Positions 1 through 5,328 of a stretch of 12,494 nt of DNA are shown here, piece after piece (position 1 is the stretch's first letter; every line of letters starts with the position of its first letter). Origin of the DNA: Patescibacteria group bacterium (GTDB lineage: Bacteria; Patescibacteriota; Patescibacteriia; 2-12-FULL-60-25); NCBI GenBank assembly GCA_018817245.1, contig JAHIUG010000074.1, positions 1-12,494 on the forward strand, given 5' to 3'. Both the position numbers and the translations under genes were made by a program. The notes under the pieces were generated by a model. That model saw only the letters and a program-made list of their open reading frames with translations. It did no database searches and was not told the DNA's origin.

Positions 1-2
1 AT

Positions 3-140
3 GATGTTCCAATCGGGATCTACGACAAAGATTGGAGCGAACACGACACGATCGGCAAGAGTGGTAGTATCCATATCCCAAGCGAGGTGACCGTGGGTGC
101 GTCCAAGGTCGACATCACCTGCATTGAGTACGAAGATTAG
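3..140 (+). CDS. 3' end of an unidentified protein (5' part lies outside the window)
   Basis: Frame 3 is open from the left edge to a TAG at 138-140 and gives 45 residues, beginning DVPIGIYDKDWSEHD and ending with ITCIEYED. The alternation of hydrophobic and polar residues suggests the end of a beta-rich domain, but I do not recognise the family. The fragment is believable as coding because a rho-independent terminator follows the stop codon after about 16 bases. The other two frames are broken by stops or have no such context. No function can be assigned from this fragment. Confidence 0.6.
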   Translation, partial: DVPIGIYDKDWSEHDTIGKSGSIHIPSEVTVGASKVDITCIEYED

Positions 141-156
141 TGACGTACATTTTCTG

Positions 157-188
157 ACCGCCTGGTGTAAATCGCGGCGGTTTTTTTA
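157..188 (+). terminator. Rho-independent terminator of the upstream gene
   Basis: ACCGCC (157-162) pairs with GGCGGT (176-181) around a 13-nt loop, followed by a run of seven T (181-187). It closes the transcription unit ending at 140. The 3' arm and T run are also the first bases of the 50-bp direct repeat that recurs at 943-992, so part of this terminator was duplicated there. The right-hand copy lacks the complementary 5' arm and should not terminate. Confidence 0.75.
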
Positions 189-226
189 TTGACATCGCAC
201 AAATAATATGGCAGCGGTTAAGTATG
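177..226 (+). repeat. 50-bp direct repeat, left copy, flanking the RAYT cassette
   Basis: Positions 177-226 match 943-992 at 45 of 50 bases without gaps; the five differences all fall in 196-204. The shared segment starts in a GCGG plus T7 stretch, contains TTGACA and ends in GTTAAGTATG. In the right copy that final ATG is the probable comEC start codon (990). The left copy ends one base before the inverted arm of the transposase cassette. The pair therefore brackets the whole cassette. Confidence 0.85.
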
Positions 227-227
227 G

Positions 228-267
228 GGTACCTGGTACCTGCGTACCTGGTACCTGGGGGACAGGT
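228..267 (+). repeat. Left inverted arm of the RAYT cassette
   Basis: The arm is built from GGTACCT-type heptads, the third of which carries one extra base, followed by GGGGGACAGGT. Its reverse complement matches 872-911 with three mismatches. GGTACC is itself palindromic, so the arm can fold locally as well as pair with the right arm. Such single-strand foldback is what RAYT proteins are known to recognise. Confidence 0.8.
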
Positions 268-283
268 ATGTCTGTAAACTAAT

Positions 284-835
284 ATGCCAAGAGCACCACG
301 TATTATTGATCCAAACTCTGTTTATCATATTACCGGTAGGGGAAATAATAGATCTACCATTTTTCATGTTAAAGAAGATTACCAAAGATATTATTCCTTA
401 TTGAAAGAAAAAAAGAAGACTTACGGATTTTCTATTTTTCATTACACTTTAATGCCCAATCATATACATTTATTGGTTAGACCAAATAATGCTGAATTTT
501 CAGCAGCCATGCATGCGGTGCAGATGAATTATGCTAAAGATTATTGCAAAAAATATAATTTTAAAGGCCATGTTTGGCAGGGCCGGTTTGATGACTCTCG
601 AGTAGAGAATGACGCCTATTTATTTGCCTGTGGCAATTATATTGAGACAAATCCTGTGCGTGCAGGGTTGGTGGTTAATCCGGAGGACTGGGATTGGTCT
701 AGCTATAGGTTTTATGCTTTCGCTGAATCGAATGATATTGTTGATTTAGATCCGCTTTTTGATTCTTTGGGATTGAGTGATGAAAAGAATAGAATTATGT
801 ATAGAGCTTTGGTTGATAAAACTCGCGCTGTTTGA
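284..835 (+). CDS. REP-associated tyrosine transposase (RAYT, Y1_Tnp/IS200-like)
   Basis: The 183-residue protein has the RAYT hallmarks in order: an N-terminal PRIIDPNSVYHITGRGNN segment, the HUH metal-binding motif HIH at residues 60-62 (MPNHIHLL), the catalytic-tyrosine helix beginning at Tyr83 (NYAKDYCKKYN), then GHVWQGRF (95-102), YIETNPVRAGLV (119-130) and WSSYR (138-142). The family nicks and rejoins single-stranded DNA at REP hairpins through a 5'-phosphotyrosine link. All key residues are present and the frame is intact, so the enzyme is probably active. By eye the gene is more A/T-rich than its arms. There is no clear Shine-Dalgarno sequence before the ATG at 284. The short C-terminal extension beyond WSSYR is not diagnostic. 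Confidence 0.9.
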   Translation: MPRAPRIIDPNSVYHITGRGNNRSTIFHVKEDYQRYYSLLKEKKKTYGFSIFHYTLMPNHIHLLVRPNNAEFSAAMHAVQMNYAKDYCKKYNFKGHVWQGRFDDSRVENDAYLFACGNYIETNPVRAGLVVNPEDWDWSSYRFYAFAESNDIVDLDPLFDSLGLSDEKNRIMYRALVDKTRAV

Positions 836-871
836 ACTCGCCCCCCATTTTTAAAGGAAATTGTGCCTCAC

Positions 872-925
872 ACCTGTCCCTCCGGTACCAGGTACCCAGG
901 TACCAGGTACCTGGGTACCTGGTAC
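872..925 (+). repeat. Right inverted arm of the RAYT cassette with a perfect 41-bp palindrome
   Basis: Positions 872-911 are the inverted counterpart of the left arm (37/40). Within and beyond it, 885-904 and 906-925 are exact reverse complements of each other around a single central base (905). This is a perfect 20-bp-arm palindrome made of GGTACC heptads. It would extrude readily as a hairpin or cruciform in single-stranded DNA. The left arm instead contains direct heptads, so the two ends are not symmetrical. Confidence 0.85.
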
Positions 926-942
926 TGTGGAGTGGGAAGATT

Positions 943-992
943 GCGGTTTTTTTATTGACATAGCATCCAAAATATGGCAGCGGTTAAGTATG
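943..992 (+). repeat. 50-bp direct repeat, right copy, ending at the comEC start codon
   Basis: This is the counterpart of 177-226 (45/50). It carries TTGACA (955-960) and ends with ATG (990-992), the likely comEC start. No good -10 box sits 16-18 bases after TTGACA, so I do not call a promoter. If this segment was the original 5' flank of comEC, the duplication preserved it when the cassette arrived. If it was created by the insertion, comEC now starts at a rebuilt junction. Confidence 0.85.
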
Positions 993-2213
993 TACCTAAA
1001 TTTTCCGCGTACTGTTGGATCAGCTGCCGGTTGGGTTATGCTGGCTTTTGTTTTTGGCGTGGCTCTTCATTCTTTTAAACTTTTTTGGCATGTTCCATCG
1101 TGGGTTTGGCTCATTCTGTTCGTAACTTTCGGAATCGGGCTTGTTTCGCGTTTGTCATTCAAATCAAAAGTAGTAATTACTCTATTATTCGCATTCTCTC
1201 AGGGCTTTTGGCGTTGTGACATTGCATCCGCCCCAAGAATACGCTGGATAGAAGGTAAGGCTTTCGTGTTTCGTAGCGATCAACCAAAATCTGACTTTGG
1301 AAAACAAATGTATGAGTGGCGCAAATTTGTTACTGCGCGAATTCAGTCATCAATCCCACCAAAAGAGGCATCGTTGGTTTCGGGCATTCTGTATGGTGAT
1401 ACGGACTTTACCAAGGAGCAGCGCGAAACGTTTATTTCATCCGGTCTCATGCATATAGTGGCTGTGTCCGGATCGAACGTGACGGTAGTGGTGCAGATTG
1501 TGGCTGCTGCAATTTTAGGTTTGGGCTTTAGAAGACGTCATGCTTTTTATATAACTTGCGTCGGCATATTCTTATTCGTTGCCTTCGTAGGTTTTGAAGC
1601 TTCGGTTATGCGCGCTGCATTTATGGGATGTTTGATTTTACTATCGCGTGAAGTGGGTCGCATGGTTTCACCGTTTCGCTTGTTGCTAGTAGCGGCCACA
1701 ATTCTGCTTTTGATAAACCCATGGCAGCTGGTTTTTGATGTTGGATTTGCGCTGTCGTTTTTGGCTATGTGGGGCTTATTGTCTTGGGCTCCACTTTTTC
1801 ATTCTTGGTTTCGCAGACTACCTAAGTTTCTTGGTATACGAGAAATATTTTCTACCAGTCTGGCCGCAACTTTGATGACAGCTCCTTATCTGGGCTGGGC
1901 ATTCAATCGCATGTCGTTTGCCGGTTTGTTCACTAACGTTTTAGCTCTTCCGCTCATAATCTGGATCATGGGTTTGGGTACGCTCGCTGCAATTTGGGGG
2001 ACTCTACCTGGGAGTTTGTGGGTGAGTGCACCAGTATTAGGTTTAGCTCGCACCATCGAAAAGATCGCGGAACTAACGTATCTCGTGCCTTGGTTGGATG
2101 TGCGAATTTACGGTATGCAGTTATCCACACTGATAGCTACTTACGCGCTCATTATTTATTTATGGCGTCAACTGAGCAGAAAAAATGACTTATCAACAGA
2201 TTTACACGTTTAA
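990..2213 (+). CDS. comEC: ComEC/Rec2 competence channel, membrane core only
   Basis: ComEC forms the inner-membrane channel that takes in single-stranded DNA during transformation. From ATG 990 the protein has 407 residues. Early membrane segments lie at about residues 15-70. The Competence-domain signature HIVAVSGSN is at 155-163, then GFEASVMRAAFMG (about 201-213) and NPWQLVFDVGFALSFLAMWG (243-262), with further hydrophobic helices to the end. The frame is open back to a TTG at 861, but that extension only translates the cassette arm and direct repeat, so I chose 990. Full-length ComEC is usually 600-800 aa with an OB-fold region (DUF4131) and a C-terminal metallo-beta-lactamase domain. 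Here the OB region is nearly absent (about 80-120) and the nuclease-like domain is missing. No strong ribosome site is visible. Confidence 0.85.
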   Translation: MYLNFPRTVGSAAGWVMLAFVFGVALHSFKLFWHVPSWVWLILFVTFGIGLVSRLSFKSKVVITLLFAFSQGFWRCDIASAPRIRWIEGKAFVFRSDQPKSDFGKQMYEWRKFVTARIQSSIPPKEASLVSGILYGDTDFTKEQRETFISSGLMHIVAVSGSNVTVVVQIVAAAILGLGFRRRHAFYITCVGIFLFVAFVGFEASVMRAAFMGCLILLSREVGRMVSPFRLLLVAATILLLINPWQLVFDVGFALSFLAMWGLLSWAPLFHSWFRRLPKFLGIREIFSTSLAATLMTAPYLGWAFNRMSFAGLFTNVLALPLIIWIMGLGTLAAIWGTLPGSLWVSAPVLGLARTIEKIAELTYLVPWLDVRIYGMQLSTLIATYALIIYLWRQLSRKNDLSTDLHV

Positions 2214-2262
2214 TCAAGATTTCCGCTTCTTTTTTCGCCTGTTGTTAATCGGTTCTGACATG

Positions 2263-2290
2263 TTGAATGATGACTATACGAACCTATATT
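2263..2290 (+). promoter_or_regulatory. Candidate sigma70-type promoter P1
   Basis: TTGAAT (2263-2268), a 16-bp spacer and TATATT (2285-2290) lie 50 bases after the comEC stop. It would start a transcript near 2297 that runs into the second promoter and the structured RNA region. It is weaker at -35 than the downstream promoter. Confidence 0.4.
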
Positions 2291-2342
2291 TGCGCTGCGG
2301 AACAATGCGAATTTTCTTGTCATAAACCTTAAACATGTTTTT

Positions 2343-2370
2343 TTGACACTATGAAAATAAGTCCCATAAT
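2343..2370 (+). promoter_or_regulatory. Strong sigma70-type promoter P2 for the structured RNA region
   Basis: A perfect TTGACA (2343-2348), a 16-bp spacer and CATAAT (2365-2370; five of six consensus bases) predict a start at about 2376-2378. That is exactly the base of the first hairpin of the RNA candidate. No coding frame begins for more than 600 bases, so the promoter serves either a non-coding RNA or a very long leader of the lipoprotein gene. Confidence 0.65.
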
Positions 2371-2375
2371 AAAAG

Positions 2376-2660
2376 GTGAGGGTCGCAAGATCCCGTACCT
2401 CGACAACTGAAGGAGATGAGCAAACATTAGAGTGAAGTCATGAGCTTAGATTGAGGTCATGCGCACCGGGTGTTAGCGGGGAGTAAGGCGGCCTCGTTAA
2501 TCACCACGATCCGGTACTGGTAACTAGGTCGTAGATGGGCGTCGAGAGGAAACTGGTCTCAACAGATCTCGTATAGAGTCACTCAATCGTCATGTCACTA
2601 TCCAGGGTGATGTGAAAGACGTGTTCGTTTCGCTGGGTAAAATAAAAATAAAACCAGTGA
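2376..2660 (+). ncRNA. Structured RNA candidate, possibly HEARO/omegaRNA-like
   Basis: A strong promoter ends just upstream and no gene covers this stretch. The first element is a hairpin with AGGT (2374-2377) and ACCT (2397-2400) at its base, an inner GGGTC/GATCC stem and a GCAA tetraloop. Later elements include CATGTCAC (2591-2598) pairing with GTGATGTG (2607-2614) around an 8-nt loop. After that, CGCTGG pairs with CCAGTG around an A-rich loop (about 2631-2658). The middle contains GTGAAGTCATGAGC and GTGTTAGCGGGG. From memory this order resembles HEARO (the IscB guide RNA family), but I cannot verify it. No IscB gene is present, and the predicted start leaves no room for a 5' guide, which argues against a standard omegaRNA. 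No T-run terminator follows, so it may be the leader of the gene at 3014. Confidence 0.5.
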
Positions 2661-2876
2661 CGTGAGGCGCAAAAATATGGTGTGAAGAAAAGGGCACGAA
2701 TTCACGTTCATAAAACAAAAATAAAAATATAAAGCTTTGTCCAATTCCCGTGTAAGTGATCAGGGGTCAGGAGTCAGAGGCCCGGATCCAGCCTCAGATA
2801 TCTGATCGCTGAAATCTGCTGTGGTAAGTATCTGATAAAGCTTTTATGACTCATCTCCCGGTTGTTCGAAAAACGT
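2661..2876 (+). other. Non-coding stretch between the RNA candidate and the lipoprotein leader
   Basis: No convincing reading frame or promoter is seen. It contains A-rich stretches (2710-2735), a three-unit heptad tract (2758-2778) and a perfect 12-bp palindrome TCAGATATCTGA (2794-2805), which could be a protein-binding site. There is no T-run terminator on the plus strand, so transcription from 2343 could continue to 3014. Confidence 0.5.
2758..2778 (+). repeat. Degenerate heptanucleotide tract
   Basis: Three 7-bp units sharing a TCAG core (GATCAGG, GGTCAGG, AGTCAGA) run head to tail. The same 7-bp periodicity with different sequence recurs at 5273-5314 and 11934-11968, and in the RAYT arms. 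This resembles the heptanucleotide STRR repeats described from cyanobacterial intergenic DNA in style only. Confidence 0.5.
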
Positions 2877-3004
2877 GAACGCTCGCCCGTTCTGGCCAAG
2901 ATGCATACTGGCCGAGAATGGGAAGGCGTTCTCAACGGAGCTCTTCCTCTTTCCGACATTTGTCGGATAGTACCTTACAAATTGGACTAAATCGGTCCAA
3001 GGAG
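2877..3004 (+). promoter_or_regulatory. Multi-hairpin 5' leader of the lipoprotein gene
   Basis: Three foldbacks precede the start codon. The first is a long hairpin, 2877-2931. Its outer helix is GAACGC (2877-2882) with GCGTTC (2926-2931). Its inner helix is CCCGTTCT-GGCCA (2886-2898) with TGGCC-G-AGAATGGG (2909-2922). That makes about 19 bp with one bulge and a small internal loop. The second is CCGACA (2953-2958) with TGTCGG (2961-2966). The third is TTGGAC (2982-2987) with GTCCAA (2995-3000), whose last two bases overlap the AAGGAG ribosome site (2999-3004). The third hairpin could affect ribosome access. None is followed by a T run, so they do not look like terminators. Confidence 0.5.
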
Positions 3005-3013
3005 ACAATCGTC

Positions 3014-5134
3014 ATGATCAGACGATTAGGAACTGCAATGCTGGTAACTAGTGTTCTCATCCTGCTCGAGTTTGTATGGATGGGAGCTATTCTTTCTGGT
3101 TGTTCTTCCAAAGAAATCGAAGAGATTTTGTTGGGGGATACCGGAGAGATGTTGAATGAAAAAGTGCCGTGCACTGTGAGCCAGCCAAGATATCCCACGC
3201 TTCCGACGGATATGGCGTATACATATGACGGTCGCGCATTTTACACGGATGGCAATCATCTGGGGTATGACATTGAATTGGATGAGGGAACTCCCATTCA
3301 TCCTATTGCTTGCGGGATCATCCGAATCTATCGATCCGCTAATGGATACGGTCGACTGGTTGTGGTGATTGAGCATGAATTGTCTGAACCTATCATTGTT
3401 TTCAATGGCTTGGGTGAGCAAGTAACTATTACTTATTTTTTGAGTATCTACGGTCATTTGCGCAAGAGTCAGGATAGGGCCGGAACAACAGGCATCCTTC
3501 CGTTTAAGTCAGGAGATATGGTCGACCCACAAGATGTGATTGGCTATATTGACAATGATGATTACAACGGAGACGGTGCCGAACATCTGCATTTGGGAAT
3601 CCGTTTGCAGACTGCTGTGAACGCGCAAAAAGCGGACCTTAATTGGTTCCGCGGATACGATACCAAGCCGAGTCAGCGCAAGTGGTTTTCTGATCCGGTT
3701 TTGTTTCTCTCCACGCTGACAACGGGGATCAAACAAGTGCTTTGGCATCCGCCGGGTACGGTGCTGTATCGTTCGGTAGACGGGTCTTTCTGGATGGTCG
3801 ACGGTGATTTACGACGCAGTCTCATCGATCATCAATCATTGATTCAAGAAGAATTGAGCGAGCGCGCCGTGTATACGACTGACGCGGAGCTATCGTGTAT
3901 GGAAGATGCCGGATCTTATATCTCGCCACGCGCGGGTCATCCGATTATCAAATTCGCGGATGAGCCGGCTGTGTACGAGATTACCGGTGTAGGTCCTGGC
4001 CACTGGCGTAAGACATTTATCTCATACGATGCTTTTAGGTCCTGGGGTCTGAAAGATAATGAGATCGATGTTATGCCTGCTGAGGAACGCGAGAAAGTTT
4101 TTGCCAAAACCGAAGATCATGGTTTTCGAACCATGAGAGACGGTTCTCTTGTCAAAGCTGATAAAGAGAGTGAGGTGAGCGTAGTGGCCTCGGGTCAGCG
4201 TTTACCAATAATGGATTGGGAAACTTTTTTGGCTCTTGGCTACAAGGCTGAACGGATCGTGACTATCAAAAAGGATGTAATCGATTTGGTTGCAGGACAG
4301 CGTGGATCGTTGATTACCAACGATATAATTGGGCATTGCGCTCATCCATCTGCTTGTATTGATAACTGTCCGCCATCCACACCGGGTGGTGGAATCGGAG
4401 ATTCGGATTCGGGAGGTGAGCCTTCCTGTTTTGAAAAGCATAAGAACACGGAGTGCAATATCGTGTTCGAAGGTAAAAAATTGTGTGGCGATCTAATCTG
4501 TCATTGTGGAATCTGGAAACTCATTGAACAAGCGAATGGCGAGTGTAGTTCCAGTTCGTCATCGAGTTCCAGTTCTAGTTCTAGTTCTAGTTCCAGTTCC
4601 AGTTCCAGTTCCAGTTCTAGTTCGAGCAGTACTTCGACCAGCACCAGTAGTTCATCTACGAGTGCTTCGAGTGGCAGCTCTTCGTCAGGTAATGGATCTT
4701 CGTCGAGCAGCTCAAGTTCGAGCGGTTCTGGCGGCGGAAAACCAAATGATATTCCCGCCGGCAAGGTGCTGTTCGAGTACATCGGTCCAAAGATGCCTGG
4801 AACGATCGAATTTCAGGGCATGTGGGATCCGCCAGGTCCAATCTTTTACGACTGGGTGCCATCCACGTTCGCTCAATGTAAGGACAAGGAACCCGGCGAC
4901 GGCAAACTTCAGTGTTTGCTGGATATGCCGAGTGGCACAACTAAGTTCCTATTCACACTGCATCTCCCGGATGGGAGTTGGTGGGGTGATATGTCGTTTG
5001 ATCCTCAGGGGGGAAAGGGGAGCACTATCGGCACAGTTATTCTAACCGGTCCGAATGGCAATATCTCGTATATAATGTTGCCAAACGGTTCCGGACCAAT
5101 GTATATGAATGGATACGTTTCCATCGTACCTTGA
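3014..5134 (+). CDS. Surface lipoprotein with active-looking M23 peptidase domain and poly-Ser linker
   Basis: ATG 3014 follows AAGGAG by nine bases and opens a lipoprotein signal peptide with lipobox LSGC (Cys30), giving 706 residues. The frame is open further upstream, but that part crosses the leader hairpins. An M23 (LytM/LysM-type) metallopeptidase domain follows. The zinc-site motifs HLGYD (His82, Asp86), YGHL (His148) and HLHLG (His191, His193) are all present, so it could cut peptidoglycan cross-bridges. Residues about 240-440 hold two or three repeats of a G...VYRSVDG/VYEITG...F..WG type. A Cys-rich segment (about 440-511) follows, then a 64-residue Ser/Thr/Gly linker (512-575) and a C-terminal beta-rich domain that resembles a carbohydrate-binding module. 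The likely role is envelope remodelling outside the membrane, with the linker spanning the S-layer. A terminator follows directly. Confidence 0.75.
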   Translation: MIRRLGTAMLVTSVLILLEFVWMGAILSGCSSKEIEEILLGDTGEMLNEKVPCTVSQPRYPTLPTDMAYTYDGRAFYTDGNHLGYDIELDEGTPIHPIACGIIRIYRSANGYGRLVVVIEHELSEPIIVFNGLGEQVTITYFLSIYGHLRKSQDRAGTTGILPFKSGDMVDPQDVIGYIDNDDYNGDGAEHLHLGIRLQTAVNAQKADLNWFRGYDTKPSQRKWFSDPVLFLSTLTTGIKQVLWHPPGTVLYRSVDGSFWMVDGDLRRSLIDHQSLIQEELSERAVYTTDAELSCMEDAGSYISPRAGHPIIKFADEPAVYEITGVGPGHWRKTFISYDAFRSWGLKDNEIDVMPAEEREKVFAKTEDHGFRTMRDGSLVKADKESEVSVVASGQRLPIMDWETFLALGYKAERIVTIKKDVIDLVAGQRGSLITNDIIGHCAHPSACIDNCPPSTPGGGIGDSDSGGEPSCFEKHKNTECNIVFEGKKLCGDLICHCGIWKLIEQANGECSSSSSSSSSSSSSSSSSSSSSSSSSSSSTSTSTSSSSTSASSGSSSSGNGSSSSSSSSSGSGGGKPNDIPAGKVLFEYIGPKMPGTIEFQGMWDPPGPIFYDWVPSTFAQCKDKEPGDGKLQCLLDMPSGTTKFLFTLHLPDGSWWGDMSFDPQGGKGSTIGTVILTGPNGNISYIMLPNGSGPMYMNGYVSIVP
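4547..4738 (+). repeat. Hexanucleotide-rich microsatellite encoding the poly-Ser linker
   Basis: The linker is encoded largely by AGTTCC/AGTTCT hexamers (clearest at 4565-4625) that decay into mixed AGC/TCG codons. Units of six bases add or remove two serines without shifting the frame, so slippage would change linker length only. The mixture of serine codons toward the 3' side suggests an older, partly randomised part. Confidence 0.8.
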
Positions 5135-5143
5135 TAATTTCTC

Positions 5144-5179
5144 ATGACGCTTCTGAACTTTTTGGGGGCGTCATTTTTA
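5144..5179 (+). terminator. Rho-independent terminator after the lipoprotein gene
   Basis: ATGACGC (5144-5150) pairs exactly with GCGTCAT (5168-5174), followed by a T run (5174-5178). It begins nine bases after the stop and separates this unit from recA. Confidence 0.85.
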
Positions 5180-5272
5180 TACACACCCCTCTATGTCTTG
5201 CACGTTGAAATCCGGTATGAGAAGATATAGAACGAAAATAGAACACTTAATAATTAACACATAATTTAAAAT

Positions 5273-5314
5273 CCGTAACTCGTAACTTTTCGGGTTTTGG
5301 GTTCTAGGTTATGG
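5273..5314 (+). repeat. Degenerate heptad tract overlapping the recA leader
   Basis: Six consecutive 7-bp units can be read: CCGTAAC, TCGTAAC, TTTTCGG, GTTTTGG, GTTCTAG and GTTATGG. The last unit includes the ATG at 5311, one reason to treat that ATG as part of the repeat and not as the recA start. The A/T-rich stretch 5190-5272 upstream presumably holds the recA promoter, but I see only weak candidates such as TTGAAA near 5204, and no recognisable LexA box. Confidence 0.5.
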
Positions 5315-5328
5315 ATCCTAGGAAACAT

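Larger units (their letters stand above)
228..930 (+). mobile_element. RAYT cassette: transposase gene with inverted REP-like arms
   Basis: The cassette consists of a left arm (228-267), a RAYT-type Y1 transposase gene (284-835) and a right arm (872-911, extended to about 930). The arms are inverted copies of each other, 37 of 40 identical by eye. Each ends on the gene-proximal side in GGGACAGGT or its complement, a motif I associate from memory with REP sequences of RAYT elements. RAYTs are known to sit singly between inverted REPs and to be domesticated relatives of IS200/IS605 transposases. The cassette separates the upstream gene from comEC and is bracketed by 50-bp direct repeats. Its exact ends cannot be fixed without an empty-site comparison. 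Confidence 0.75.

Noticed and set aside
228..267. CRISPR array
   Set aside because: The GGTACC units are 7-8 bp with no spacers; they are RAYT-associated arms.
861..989. Extension of comEC upstream to a TTG start
   Set aside because: It only translates the RAYT arm and the direct repeat (VPGT repeats); the membrane protein sequence proper begins at ATG 990.
2376..2660. RNase P RNA, SRP RNA or tmRNA
   Set aside because: The conserved RNase P P4 sequences, the SRP GGAA-loop helix and a tRNA-like 3' end are all missing.
4501..4782. Minus-strand Glu/Leu-rich frame and other frames over the poly-Ser region
   Set aside because: These are shadows of the AGTTCC microsatellite in the lipoprotein gene.
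5230..5250. LexA/SOS box upstream of recA
   Set aside because: TAGAAC occurs twice as a direct repeat near here, but no inverted box of a known LexA type is present.
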